In this document: one piece after another, positions 17,889-25,815 of the stretch
Layout of the letters: each line of letters begins with the position of its first letter
How positions within the stretch are numbered: position 1 is the first letter of the stretch
Source: Butyricicoccus_A sp963620595
GTDB taxonomy: Bacteria > Bacillota > Clostridia > Oscillospirales > Butyricicoccaceae
Length of the DNA stretch: 64,000 nucleotides
Direction of reading: 5' to 3'
Assembly: GCA_963620595.1 (NCBI GenBank)
Contig: CAVFAY010000014.1
Coordinates: forward strand, 6,498 to 70,497
The notes under the pieces: model-generated
What the model saw: the letters and a program-made list of their open reading frames with translations, nothing else
What the model was told of the DNA's origin: nothing
The model's database searches: none
Translations under genes and position numbers: made by a program

Positions 17889-17892
17889 TAGT

Positions 17893-18053
17893 CAAGCTCA
17901 AGGGAGCGGAAACAACACAGCTTCCATCCCAAAAGCAATTAGGTTTATAGCCTGCCACCGCACAGTTTTCCCATTCTGTGCTTTCATATATCTCTCTCTT
18001 TACTGTATGGCGCGTCGAATTCCTACCAATCGACGCGCCACTTTTCTGCTCTT
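17893..18053 (+). ncRNA. Candidate structured small RNA, family unknown
   Basis: This stretch of about 160 bases lies between a plus-strand promoter and a strong terminator and has no credible ORF. In order it can form a nested hairpin (GGGA-gc-GGAA with TTCC-a-TCCC), a weak AGG/CCT stem, GCACAG with CTGTGC, and the terminal stem at 18008-18040. I recognise no known riboswitch, SRP, tmRNA or 6S consensus. It could be a free-standing sRNA, or a leader RNA ending before prfC, which has its own promoter further on. Confidence 0.4.
18008..18053 (+). terminator. Terminator of the candidate small RNA
   Basis: A perfect 11-pair stem (18008-18018 with 18030-18040, arm TGGCGCGTCGA) closes an 11-base loop. 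A T-rich tract with two interruptions follows. It lies 120 bases upstream of prfC. Confidence 0.65.
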
Positions 18054-18070
18054 TTTCAGCAAACGAGTGA

Positions 18071-18099
18071 TTGTTTTCCGCTTCAACCTGTGATAAAAT
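18071..18099 (+). promoter_or_regulatory. prfC promoter
   Basis: TTGTTT (18071-18076) and TAAAAT (18094-18099) are 17 bases apart. The predicted transcript would begin near 18106, just before the GCGCC hairpin. Confidence 0.55.
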
Positions 18100-18110
18100 A
18101 TATAGTGTAT

Positions 18111-18139
18111 GCGCCTGCATATTGTCCGGCGCTTTTTTT
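18111..18139 (+). promoter_or_regulatory. Terminator-like hairpin in the prfC leader
   Basis: GCGCC (18111-18115) pairs with GGCGC (18128-18132) and is followed by seven T. It sits at the very 5' end of the predicted prfC mRNA, about 35 bases before the start codon. It could attenuate prfC transcription. Confidence 0.45.
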
Positions 18140-18172
18140 ATACGAACAATTGCTGATCGGAGGTTTTTTCTT

Positions 18173-19771
18173 TTGTCAGATTTAAAATCAGAAATTGCAA
18201 AGCGCCGAACATTCGCGATCATTTCGCATCCGGATGCCGGCAAAACGACCATTACAGAGAAATTCCTGCTGTACGGCGGAGCTATTCAGCTGGCCGGCAC
18301 CGTTAAGGGCAAGAAGAACACCCGCCATGCCGTTTCCGACTGGATGGAAATCGAGAAGCAGCGCGGTATCTCAGTAACGTCTTCTGTGCTCCAGTTTGAA
18401 TACGGCGGACACTGCATCAACATTCTGGATACCCCGGGACATCAGGACTTCTCGGAGGATACCTACCGCACTCTGATGGCAGCGGATTCCGCAATCATGG
18501 TCATTGATGCATCCAAGGGTGTCGAGGCACAGACCCGCAAGCTGTTTAAGGTTTGTTCCATGCGCGGTATTCCGATTTTTACCTTTATCAACAAGATGGA
18601 CTTGGAATCCCGCGACCCATATGATCTGCTCGATGAGCTGGAAAAGGAGCTGGGCATTGACACCTATGCTGTCAACTGGCCGATTGGCTGCGGTAAGGAA
18701 TTTAAGGGTGTCTATGACCGCCAGAAGAACCATGTTATGGCATTTGAGGCAGCTTCTGTCACAGGTACCAAGGAAGCAAAAATCAAAATTTACGAGCCGG
18801 ACGATCCGGAACTCGAGCCAATGGTTGGCGAACGCCTGTGGGAAACCCTACAGGATGATATTGAGTTACTCGGCGGCGCGGGAGAAGAATTTGATATTGA
18901 CCGCGTACACGCAGGCACGCTGTCTCCGGTATTCTTTGGTTCCGCTCTGACCAACTTCGGCGTTGAGCCGTTCCTGCAGTACTTTTTGGAAATGACACCG
19001 CCGCCGACGGCACGTGTCTCCAAGGGCGAAGTCATCAACCCATTTGACGAGCACTTCTCGGCATTTGTATTCAAGATTCAGGCAAACATGAACAAAGCAC
19101 ACCGCGACCGCGTTGCCTTTATGCGTATTTGCTCCGGCAAATTTGAAAAGGGCATGGATGTCTATCATGTACAGGCTGGCAAGAAAATACAGCTGGCGCA
19201 GCCGCAGCAGATTATGGCACAGGATCGCGCCATCATTGACGAGGCATACGCCGGCGACATCATCGGCGTCTTTGATCCGGGCATCTTCTCGATTGGCGAC
19301 ACAGTATGCACCCCTGGCTTTGACTGCAAGTATTCCGGTATTCCGACGTTTGCTCCGGAAGTATTCTGCCGCATTCGTCAGAAGGACACCATGAAGCGCA
19401 AGCAGTTTATCAAGGGTATGGAACAGATCGCGCAGGAAGGTGCCATTCAGATCTTCCAGGAGCCGCACACCGGTATGGAAGAAGTCATTGTCGGCGTTGT
19501 CGGCGTCCTGCAGTTGGAAGTCTTGGAGTATCGTCTCAAGAACGAATACCGCGTGGACATCATCATGGAAAACCTGCCATATCAGTACCTGCGCTGGATT
19601 GAAAACGAAGATTTCCAGCCGGACGAGCTGAAAATCACCTCGGATTCCAAGGTAGTACAGGACTATCGCGGCCGGTACCTGCTGCTGTTTACCAGCATGT
19701 GGAATCTGAACTGGGCGCTGGACAAGAACGAAGGTCTCCAGCTTGCCGAATTCGGTCGTGCCGAAGACTAA
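18173..19771 (+). CDS. prfC: Peptide chain release factor 3
   Basis: This is a GTPase of 532 residues that removes RF1/RF2 from the ribosome after termination. Motifs: G1 SHPDAGKTT, G2 region QRGISVTSSV, G3 DTPGHQDF, G4 NKMD. The C-terminal half has the RF3-specific FQEPHTGMEEVIVGVVG and ENLPYQYLRW. I place the start at a TTG (18173) because GGAGG lies nine bases upstream and the next residues match the family N-terminus (SDLKSEIAKRRTFAIISHP). The weak start codon and the leader hairpin suggest limited expression. Confidence 0.96.
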   Translation: MSDLKSEIAKRRTFAIISHPDAGKTTITEKFLLYGGAIQLAGTVKGKKNTRHAVSDWMEIEKQRGISVTSSVLQFEYGGHCINILDTPGHQDFSEDTYRTLMAADSAIMVIDASKGVEAQTRKLFKVCSMRGIPIFTFINKMDLESRDPYDLLDELEKELGIDTYAVNWPIGCGKEFKGVYDRQKNHVMAFEAASVTGTKEAKIKIYEPDDPELEPMVGERLWETLQDDIELLGGAGEEFDIDRVHAGTLSPVFFGSALTNFGVEPFLQYFLEMTPPPTARVSKGEVINPFDEHFSAFVFKIQANMNKAHRDRVAFMRICSGKFEKGMDVYHVQAGKKIQLAQPQQIMAQDRAIIDEAYAGDIIGVFDPGIFSIGDTVCTPGFDCKYSGIPTFAPEVFCRIRQKDTMKRKQFIKGMEQIAQEGAIQIFQEPHTGMEEVIVGVVGVLQLEVLEYRLKNEYRVDIIMENLPYQYLRWIENEDFQPDELKITSDSKVVQDYRGRYLLLFTSMWNLNWALDKNEGLQLAEFGRAED

Positions 19772-19791
19772 ACTCTAAGTTAGATAGAACA

Positions 19792-19826
19792 AAAGACGGA
19801 CTGCCAACCATGCAGCCCGTCTTTTT
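19792..19826 (+). terminator. prfC terminator
   Basis: AAAGACGG pairs with CCGTCTTT, with an additional GC/GC pair inside, followed by TTTTTC. It lies 20 bases past the prfC stop. The flanking A run means it could also work for bioY on the other strand. Confidence 0.8.
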
Positions 19827-19859
19827 CTGTGCCAAAATCAATAAAATGGATTTGCTTTC

Positions 19860-20414
19860 TCAATGAATCAGTCCTGCCTGCTGCAATCTGCGGCGAATCT
19901 GCGGGCCGACAACAGCACAAACGATCATCTTAATCAGGTCGCCGACAATAAACGGCAAAACGCCTGCGGCCAACGCTTGATAGAATGTCATGCCAGCCTG
20001 ATAAGCCAGCCAACCTGTACCAAAAATATAACATACAATCGTGCCGAGAATCATGCCGATCATGCTCGGTACCAGCTTTGCCTCAAAGCGGTCGATAAAG
20101 AATCCGCAAATCAGTGCCATAAAGATAAAGCCGATCAGATAGCCGCCAGTCGGACCAAATAACTTACCAACGCCGCTGCTAAAGCTGGAAAATACCGGCA
20201 GACCCACCAGACCGATCAGCAAATACACAATATAGCTAATGGTACCGCGGCGGCAGCCCAACACATAAATTGCCAAATAAACGGCAAAATTGGTCAACGA
20301 AATCGGCACCACACCAATCGGAATGGACAGCGGGCCTAAAATACAGGTCACGGCAGCCATCAAGGCAATCAATGCCATTTCTCTTACATTTGTTTGACTT
20401 TTTTTCTGTTCCAT
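19860..20414 (-). CDS. bioY: Biotin transporter BioY
   Basis: This 184-residue membrane protein is the S-component of a biotin ECF transporter. It has about six hydrophobic segments and the family motifs VPISLTNFAVYLA, GLVGLPVFSSF, and FGPTGGYLIGF. It is a single gene with no ecfAT beside it, so it probably shares a housekeeping ECF module or works alone. A consensus promoter with an overlapping BirA operator lies directly upstream, so expression should fall when biotin is sufficient. Confidence 0.96.
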   Translation of the reverse strand: MEQKKSQTNVREMALIALMAAVTCILGPLSIPIGVVPISLTNFAVYLAIYVLGCRRGTISYIVYLLIGLVGLPVFSSFSSGVGKLFGPTGGYLIGFIFMALICGFFIDRFEAKLVPSMIGMILGTIVCYIFGTGWLAYQAGMTFYQALAAGVLPFIVGDLIKMIVCAVVGPQIRRRLQQAGLIH

Positions 20415-20448
20415 ATACGATCACCCAAATACTTTTTTGTCTGGTGAT

Positions 20449-20477
20449 AGTATACGCCTTATTGTAAACCTTGTCAA
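20449..20477 (-). promoter_or_regulatory. bioY promoter
   Basis: On the minus strand, a perfect TTGACA (20472-20477) is 17 bases from TATACT (20449-20454), about 35 bases upstream of the bioY start. Confidence 0.8.
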
Positions 20478-20494
20478 CCTTCCTGGTTAACATT
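20461..20494 (-). promoter_or_regulatory. BirA operator upstream of bioY
   Basis: The minus strand reads AATGTTAACC, 14 bases, GGTTTACAAT. This is an inverted repeat with the arms and spacing expected of a biotin-repressor (BirA) site. It covers the -35 box of the bioY promoter, as needed for repression. It also overlaps the last codons and stop of the Nudix gene (stop at 20487-20489). Confidence 0.8.
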
Positions 20495-20975
20495 CTTTTT
20501 TCAAAAATTCCAGCAGGAACTTTTGCGCCAAGCTGTTCGGGGCAATGGCATCCTTTGCCTCTGCAAATGAGAACCATTTCGCCTTATCTACCTCATCCGT
20601 CATGTGACTGAGATCCTGTGTCGCTGCGACGCAGGAAAAATTCAGCATTAGGGTATTGCTCGGCTCGAAAAATTCACTGGTATTAAATCGAATGTCATGT
20701 ACCTCCAAGCCAACTTCTTCCTTCACTTCCCGCGCAACGGTTGTTTCAGCCGCTTCGCCGCGACTGACATATCCGGCAACCAAAATATTGCGCTGTCTTC
20801 CGTACTGCTGAATGAGCAGCACTTGCTTTTGATCCGGACTGAGCACTTCCATACTCACCGCCGTATTAAAAATCGGAAAGCGAAACTGCTTGCACTGCGG
20901 GCAATATGGAACGGTTCCTTCGCGCTCCAAATATTTTTCTGTCAGCAGCGCGCCGCACTCATAACAATATTTCAT
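20487..20975 (-). CDS. Nudix hydrolase with N-terminal zinc ribbon (NudC-like)
   Basis: This 162-residue protein has two CxxC pairs (CYEC and CPQC, residues 4-27), forming a likely zinc ribbon. A Nudix box follows at about residues 68-90: GYVSRGEAAETTVAREVKEEVG. The overall plan resembles NudC (NADH pyrophosphatase / RNA de-NADding), but it is much shorter. The SQPWPFPxS motif that marks NudC is replaced by SEFFEPSNTLM. NAD-type hydrolysis is therefore not certain. Its 3' end overlaps the bioY operator. Confidence 0.88.
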   Translation of the reverse strand: MKYCYECGALLTEKYLEREGTVPYCPQCKQFRFPIFNTAVSMEVLSPDQKQVLLIQQYGRQRNILVAGYVSRGEAAETTVAREVKEEVGLEVHDIRFNTSEFFEPSNTLMLNFSCVAATQDLSHMTDEVDKAKWFSFAEAKDAIAPNSLAQKFLLEFLKKEC

Positions 20976-21039
20976 CGTGTTTTCCCCTATTCTTATATTT
21001 TCTTTTGTTATACGCCTATTATACGCTTTCTACTGTGCC

Positions 21040-21068
21040 TTGCAACTGGTTTTATCCTGCGATATACT
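21040..21068 (+). promoter_or_regulatory. Promoter of the M20 amidohydrolase gene
   Basis: TTGCAA (21040-21045) and TATACT (21063-21068) are 17 bases apart. The predicted transcript begins near 21075. This rules against the in-frame ATG at 21077 as start. Confidence 0.65.
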
Positions 21069-21112
21069 AAAATTACATGTATTTTAGTACAGAAATATGC
21101 GAGGATTTTGAC

Positions 21113-22411
21113 ATGAACGAAATAGAACAACGCATCTGTGACTGCATAGATGCACACGCACAGCAGCTCATTGCCTTTGCTGAAGACATTTATTCCCACG
21201 CAGAGCTTGGCTATACCGAGCACCGAACCGCCGAAAAAGTCACAGATTGGCTGACAGCCTGCAGTCTAGAAGTTCAGACTGGACTTGCCAATACAGGCGT
21301 CAAGGCTTCGCTCGGCACGCATTCTCCTTCTATTTGTCTCATTGGCGAACTAGACGGCATTCGCAGTCCGGAGCATCCGCTTGCCGTGCCGGAAACCGGC
21401 ATGTCCCATGCCTGCGGGCACCACATGCAGCTCGCTGCGCTCGCCGGTGCTGCCCTGTCACTCAGCCAGCCGGAAGTCGCTGCACAGTTAGACGGCCGCG
21501 CTGTCTTTTTTGCTGTCCCCTGTGAAGAGCACGTCCCGATGAACCGATTGGAACAGCTCCGAAAGGAACACATCGCCACTTGCTGCGGCGGCAAACCGGA
21601 GCTATTACTGCGCGGAGCCTTTGACGACATTGACGCCGCTATCACAACGCATGCCCACATGGTATCTTGCCAATCGGATTTTCTGCTCGGATGCAATTCG
21701 ACCAGCGGCTTTCTGTCCAAGCTCATCCACATCAAAGGAAAGGCCTCCCACACCGCCATTGCACCGGAAAAAGGCATCAATGCTTTAGATGTCGTCACGC
21801 TGGCACGCAGTGCTATCGGTATGCTGCGCAGTACCTTCCGTGACCAGGATTGTATTCGCATCGGCGAAATTATCCGCATGGGTGATTCTGCTATCAATGT
21901 CGTGCCGTATGAAGTCACAGTAGACTTACAGATCCGTGCAAAAACATGGGACGCCCTACAGGATGCCAACGAGAAAATCAATCGTGCGTATCGCGGTGCC
22001 GCGTATGCCTTCGGGGCAGACATTACCATTCAAGATGATATGGGCTATCTGCCGACCATTCCGACACAGCCGTGTCAGTCTCTGCTTGATGCCGCCAGTC
22101 TGCTGCCCGCAACCTATGAGCCGGTAGATCCAGCTGTACACAACGCCGCCTCTACAGATGTCGGAGATTTGTCTCACCGCATGCCAATTATCAACTTTAC
22201 GTACGGCAGTTTTTCCGGCACGCTGCACGGTGCAGATTTCCGTATCACGGATAAAAACAAAGCGTATTTACTTCCGGCAAAGCTCGCTGCCCTGACGATG
22301 TATCGTCTGCTGCGAAACGGTGCTGCGAAGGCAAAGTCTCTTCTTTCTTCCTTTCATCCAGCCATGACGGCAGAAGAATATCGCGCTTATGCGCAGAAAT
22401 TCGGCTGCTAA
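21113..22411 (+). CDS. M20 family amidohydrolase/metallopeptidase (AbgB-like)
   Basis: This protein of 432 residues resembles AbgB, which cleaves p-aminobenzoyl-glutamate, and related amidohydrolases. Motifs are GELDGI, HACGHHMQLAALAGAALS (metal ligands), VPCEEHVP, and HTAIAPEKGINALD. Late in the protein, NAASTDVGDLSHRMPII is characteristic of the AbgB branch. The start at 21113 is supported by GAGG eight bases upstream and by the promoter position. It is a single gene ended by a strong bidirectional terminator. Confidence 0.9.
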   Translation: MNEIEQRICDCIDAHAQQLIAFAEDIYSHAELGYTEHRTAEKVTDWLTACSLEVQTGLANTGVKASLGTHSPSICLIGELDGIRSPEHPLAVPETGMSHACGHHMQLAALAGAALSLSQPEVAAQLDGRAVFFAVPCEEHVPMNRLEQLRKEHIATCCGGKPELLLRGAFDDIDAAITTHAHMVSCQSDFLLGCNSTSGFLSKLIHIKGKASHTAIAPEKGINALDVVTLARSAIGMLRSTFRDQDCIRIGEIIRMGDSAINVVPYEVTVDLQIRAKTWDALQDANEKINRAYRGAAYAFGADITIQDDMGYLPTIPTQPCQSLLDAASLLPATYEPVDPAVHNAASTDVGDLSHRMPIINFTYGSFSGTLHGADFRITDKNKAYLLPAKLAALTMYRLLRNGAAKAKSLLSSFHPAMTAEEYRAYAQKFGC

Positions 22412-22413
22412 TA

Positions 22414-22459
22414 AATAAGTCATCCGGCTTTTTCGTGAGAAATTGCCGGATGACTTATT
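22414..22459. terminator. Bidirectional terminator between the M20 and DMT genes
   Basis: A perfect 15-pair stem (22414-22428 with 22445-22459, arm AATAAGTCATCCGGC) lies between two convergent genes. T-rich sequence follows on each strand. It overlaps the stop codon of the DMT transporter gene. Confidence 0.85.
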
Positions 22460-23375
22460 ATTTCAATTCTTTTTTGCGATTGACGAGTACAATACCGACG
22501 CATACTAACAGCAGCGAAAGCACATTGCGCACCGTAAATACCGTCTCACCAAGTACCACACCAGACATCAGTGAACCAAACACCGGTACCAGGAAATTGT
22601 ACACGGAAACCTTTCCCACCGGATAGCGCTTGAGCAACCAAGTCCAAATGGTAAACGCCGCAGCAGAAAGAAAAATCAAATAGCCGAGCAGGCAAAACGC
22701 CTGCGGCGAAACCGTCCGAAAATGTCCGCCGCCAGCAATACCCGCCAGCAACAACACGGCGCCGCCAATCGTCAGCTGCCAGCCCGTGACAACCATGGGA
22801 GACTGTCCTTTGGCGGCAAATTTGCTGATGACTGCACCGCTGCCGGAAGCTGCCGCTGCAATAAACATAAAGCCCTCACCGGTCAGCGAAATACCTCCGC
22901 TCAGTCCGTCTAAAGAACTAAGCGTGATAATCAGCACGCCAATAAAGCCCAAGATACAGCCCACGCTTTTGGTCGTATTCAGTCGATCATCTGCAAATAA
23001 AAAGTGTGAGATGCCAACGGCAAAAAACGTCGCCATGGCAGAAATAACCGAGCCTTTGACACCCGTTGTGTGCGACAAACCAATGTAAAAAAACACATAC
23101 TGCACGGTTGTCTGCACAAGACCCAGCAGCAGAATACCCGGCCACTGTTGTCTGGTCGGAACAGTCAATTTTCGGCTGGTAATAACAGAAATCACCAACA
23201 CAGCAATGCCCGCCAGCATAAACCGCCAACCGGCAAAAAACAGCTTGCACGCCGCCTCATCACCAATACCAAACAGTGCATAGCCCGACTTAACCGCCGG
23301 AAATGCACTGCCCCACAGCAGAGTGCAGATCAGCGCAGGCATCGTCAGTCCAATCCAAGTTTTTTGTTTCATCAC
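22458..23375 (-). CDS. DMT superfamily transporter (EamA domain)
   Basis: This 305-residue protein has about ten hydrophobic segments in two EamA repeats. It begins ALICTLLWGSAFPAVKSGYALF and has the second-repeat entry GFMFIAAAASGSGAVISKFA. Its late LVPVFGSLMSGVVLGE is the usual EamA end motif. Substrate unknown; relatives export amino acids or metabolites. It is divergent from the CoA-transferase gene, with about 200 bases between them. Confidence 0.92.
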   Translation of the reverse strand: MMKQKTWIGLTMPALICTLLWGSAFPAVKSGYALFGIGDEAACKLFFAGWRFMLAGIAVLVISVITSRKLTVPTRQQWPGILLLGLVQTTVQYVFFYIGLSHTTGVKGSVISAMATFFAVGISHFLFADDRLNTTKSVGCILGFIGVLIITLSSLDGLSGGISLTGEGFMFIAAAASGSGAVISKFAAKGQSPMVVTGWQLTIGGAVLLLAGIAGGGHFRTVSPQAFCLLGYLIFLSAAAFTIWTWLLKRYPVGKVSVYNFLVPVFGSLMSGVVLGETVFTVRNVLSLLLVCVGIVLVNRKKELK

Positions 23376-23463
23376 TTGACCTCTTTCTAAAATGTCTAGT
23401 TTTCATCCTACTCCACTCCCAGCACAAATACAAGAGTGAGATACTCAATTTTTTGTTAAGTTC

Positions 23464-23492
23464 TTGACGAATATGACAGATACTGATACAAT
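23464..23492 (+). promoter_or_regulatory. Promoter of the CoA-transferase gene
   Basis: TTGACG (23464-23469) and TACAAT (23487-23492) are 17 bases apart. They give a leader of about 78 bases before the start codon. Confidence 0.7.
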
Positions 23493-23576
23493 AGGTTAGA
23501 TATAAGTGGTTTTTGTACGTTTTGAACATTTTTTGTTTCATTCTGAGTATCATTGACAAACGGAGGACTTTGTTAC

Positions 23577-24920
23577 ATGGATTATCAGGCACTGTATAAT
23601 AGTAAGCTGACAACTGCTTCGGAGGCGGTAAAGGTCGTCAAGAGCGGCGACTGGGTAGATTATGGCTGGTGCACCGGCACACCGGTAGAACTGGATAAGG
23701 CATTGGCCGCTCGCGCAGAGGAGCTGGTAGACGTCAACATTCGCGGCGGCGTATTGCTGGAGCCGTTAGCAATTGCGCAGGTTCCGGACGCAAAGAAGCA
23801 TTTTTCTTGGAATTCTTGGCATATGAGCGGCATTGAACGCCACATGATTAACGATGGCATTGCGTTCTATTCCCCGCTGCGCTACTCTGAACTGCCGCGC
23901 TGGTATCGAGAGAGCATCTGTCCGCCGGATGTTGTCATGATTCAGGTTGCACCGATGGACAAGCACGGCTACTTCAACTTTGGCCCGAGCGCTTCTCATC
24001 TGGCTGCTGTCTGCGAGACCGGCAAAAAGGTCATCGTAGAGGTCAACAAGAACATGCCGCGCTGCTTGGGCGGCTTTGAAGAAGGCGTGCACATCACCGA
24101 TGTAGATATGATCGTTGAGGGCAACAACCCACCGATTCGTCAGATGGGCAGCGGCGGCGCTCCGTCTGAAATTGACGAGACTGTGGCTAAGCTGATTGTA
24201 GAAGAAATCCCGAACGGCGCTTGCCTGCAATTGGGCATCGGCGGTATGCCGAACGCTGTTGGCTCTCTGATCGCTCAGTCGGATCTGAAGGATCTGGGTG
24301 TACACACCGAGATGTATGTAGACGGCTTTGTAGACATGGCTGCTGCTGGCAAACTGTCCTGCGCAAAGAAGAATATTGACAAGGGTCGTCAGGTATTCGC
24401 ATTCGGCGCAGGTACCCAGAAGATGTATGACTACATGGATGACAATCCGGCTCTGATGAGTGCGCCGGTTGGCTACACCAACGATACACGTGTTATCGCT
24501 CAAATTGACAACTTTATTTCTATCAACAACGCAGTTGACCTCGACTTAACTGGTCAGATCAACGCAGAGTCCGCAGGCACAAAGCATATCAGTGGTGCAG
24601 GCGGTCAGCTGGATTTCGTGCTCGGTGCTTATTTGTCCAACGGAGGCAAGAGCTTTATCTGCTGCTCTTCCACCTTCACAACGCGCAGCGGTGAGCTGAA
24701 GAGCCGTATCCTGCCGACGCTGAATCCGGGCTCCACCGTCACAGACACCCGTACTAACACGCATTATCTTGTTACCGAATACGGCAAGGTTTGCCTGAAG
24801 GGTCTGTCAACTTGGGAGCGTGCAGAGGCAATTATTTCTGTTGCTCATCCGCAGTTCCGTGAGGAACTTATCAAGGAAGCAGAAAAACTCAAGATTTGGA
24901 GAACCTCCAACCGCAGATAA
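23577..24920 (+). CDS. but: Butyryl-CoA:acetate CoA-transferase (acetyl-CoA hydrolase/transferase family)
   Basis: This 447-residue enzyme belongs to family I CoA-transferases. It moves CoA from butyryl-CoA to acetate, the last step of butyrate formation in many gut Clostridia. Motifs are QLGIGGMPNAVGSL, the probable catalytic glutamate in QINAESAG, and GAGGQLDFVLGAYLSNGGKS, which is typical of the butyrate-producer group. A 4-hydroxybutyrate CoA-transferase is the main alternative. The start is fixed by GGAGG ten bases upstream. It stands alone with its own promoter and terminator, away from any bcd-etf-crt cluster in this window. Confidence 0.88.
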   Translation: MDYQALYNSKLTTASEAVKVVKSGDWVDYGWCTGTPVELDKALAARAEELVDVNIRGGVLLEPLAIAQVPDAKKHFSWNSWHMSGIERHMINDGIAFYSPLRYSELPRWYRESICPPDVVMIQVAPMDKHGYFNFGPSASHLAAVCETGKKVIVEVNKNMPRCLGGFEEGVHITDVDMIVEGNNPPIRQMGSGGAPSEIDETVAKLIVEEIPNGACLQLGIGGMPNAVGSLIAQSDLKDLGVHTEMYVDGFVDMAAAGKLSCAKKNIDKGRQVFAFGAGTQKMYDYMDDNPALMSAPVGYTNDTRVIAQIDNFISINNAVDLDLTGQINAESAGTKHISGAGGQLDFVLGAYLSNGGKSFICCSSTFTTRSGELKSRILPTLNPGSTVTDTRTNTHYLVTEYGKVCLKGLSTWERAEAIISVAHPQFREELIKEAEKLKIWRTSNRR

Positions 24921-24940
24921 TTTTCTCGCATGGAAACAAC

Positions 24941-24976
24941 AAAGCCGATGGCGATGCCATCGGCTTTGCTGTTTTT
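24941..24976 (+). terminator. Terminator of the CoA-transferase gene
   Basis: A 12-pair perfect stem (AAAGCCGATGGC with GCCATCGGCTTT) with a three-base loop is followed by GCTGTTTTT. It lies 20 bases beyond the stop. Confidence 0.88.
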
Positions 24977-24989
24977 CTTTTGCAAGCAA

Positions 24990-25030
24990 GCGAAAAGCCC
25001 GTTCCACTCTCCATTGGAACAGGCCTTTCT
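24990..25030 (-). terminator. Terminator of the minus-strand structured RNA
   Basis: AAAGCCCGTTCCA (24994-25006) pairs with TGGAACAGGCCTTT (25015-25028), with an eight-base loop and two imperfections. On the minus strand it is followed by TTTTCGC. It closes a transcript that begins near 25216. Confidence 0.6.
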
Positions 25031-25216
25031 TTTACAACAAAGTACCGTCTCACATGATTTCCTTCTACAGCTTATCATGTGCAAATTTCGGATCTGAATA
25101 TCCGAAATGACACACATCTAATACTGAGACCCATCGTCCAGAATCCTGCATGAGATCTTTCCCCTTATCGCACACAGTACAAATATTCTGTTCGTTGTTG
25201 GAAATTGTACTTTATA
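24990..25216 (-). ncRNA. Candidate structured non-coding RNA, family unknown (6S-like is possible)
   Basis: A consensus minus-strand promoter (25222-25249) and a terminator (24990-25030) bracket about 225 bases without a credible ORF. The convergent CoA-transferase gene lies beyond the end, so this is not a leader. The 5' segment AAAGTAC can pair with GTACTTT near the 3' end as a closing stem, or alternatively with a nearer TTGTACT. Inside lies a strong hairpin, ATTTCGGAT with ATCCGAAAT, flanked by further GTGT/ACAC-type pairs. Size and closing stem would suit 6S RNA, but I do not recognise a 6S consensus. Confidence 0.5.
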
Positions 25217-25221
25217 CATTT

Positions 25222-25249
25222 ATTATAATATAAACTGATAATTTGTCAA
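25222..25249 (-). promoter_or_regulatory. Promoter of the minus-strand structured RNA
   Basis: TTGACA (25244-25249) and TATAAT (25222-25227) on the minus strand are 16 bases apart; both hexamers are perfect. It lies about 50 bases downstream of nrdG, so the transcript is independent of nrd. Confidence 0.75.
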
Positions 25250-25299
25250 TAGTTTTTGACAAATTGCACAACCATTTTTTGAGATTTTTTAGCGTTTTT

Positions 25300-25815
25300 T
25301 CATATTTCAGCAAGTACAACGTGATCTTCTCTCAAAGACTTCTGTACATCAATCAGACGCTGATTTTTACTTCCTCGAAAACGCAATGCCATATCCTTTT
25401 GCGACTCGATAAAGCGTCCGTCCACCAGAACATCACACTGCACCAGCAGGCGTTCTATCGCCGCGTCATGCTTATCTCGCAGCTGCTCCCATGTATAGCC
25501 GGTGTAAGCCATGATATGCTTGCCGTGACGCTTTAGCTCCTGTGCCAGCTCTGCGAGCGACTCCGGCTGACAAAACGGTTCTCCGCCGGACAGCGTCACG
25601 CCGGATACCAACGGATTTTCCATGATGTCTTTATACAATCGTGACAAATGTACTGATTCTCCGCCGGAGAAGTCATGCGTCTGCGGATTATGACAACCTG
25701 GGCAATGATGCGGACATCCCTGTGTAAAGATAACAAAGCGGATGCCGGGGCCATCCACGATTGATTCGTCAATGACTCCGGCAACGCGAAGAAGTTTATC
25801 CTTCATCTCGCTCAT
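25300..25815 (-). CDS. nrdG: Anaerobic ribonucleotide reductase activating enzyme
   Basis: This 171-residue radical SAM enzyme installs the glycyl radical on the class III ribonucleotide reductase. The Fe-S motif is GCPHHCPGCHNPQTHDF (CX3CX2C), preceded by ESIVDGPGIRFVIFTQ. SGVTLSGGEPFCQP is the SAM-contact GGE motif. Length fits the family. Its start overlaps the stop of the small glycyl-radical gene by four bases. The operon order is nrdD, small ORF, nrdG. Confidence 0.96.
   Translation of the reverse strand: MSEMKDKLLRVAGVIDESIVDGPGIRFVIFTQGCPHHCPGCHNPQTHDFSGGESVHLSRLYKDIMENPLVSGVTLSGGEPFCQPESLAELAQELKRHGKHIMAYTGYTWEQLRDKHDAAIERLLVQCDVLVDGRFIESQKDMALRFRGSKNQRLIDVQKSLREDHVVLAEI

Noticed and set aside
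20487..20975. Calling the Nudix protein NudC outright
   Set aside because: The zinc ribbon is present but the SQPWPFPxS motif is not, so only a NudC-like label is justified.
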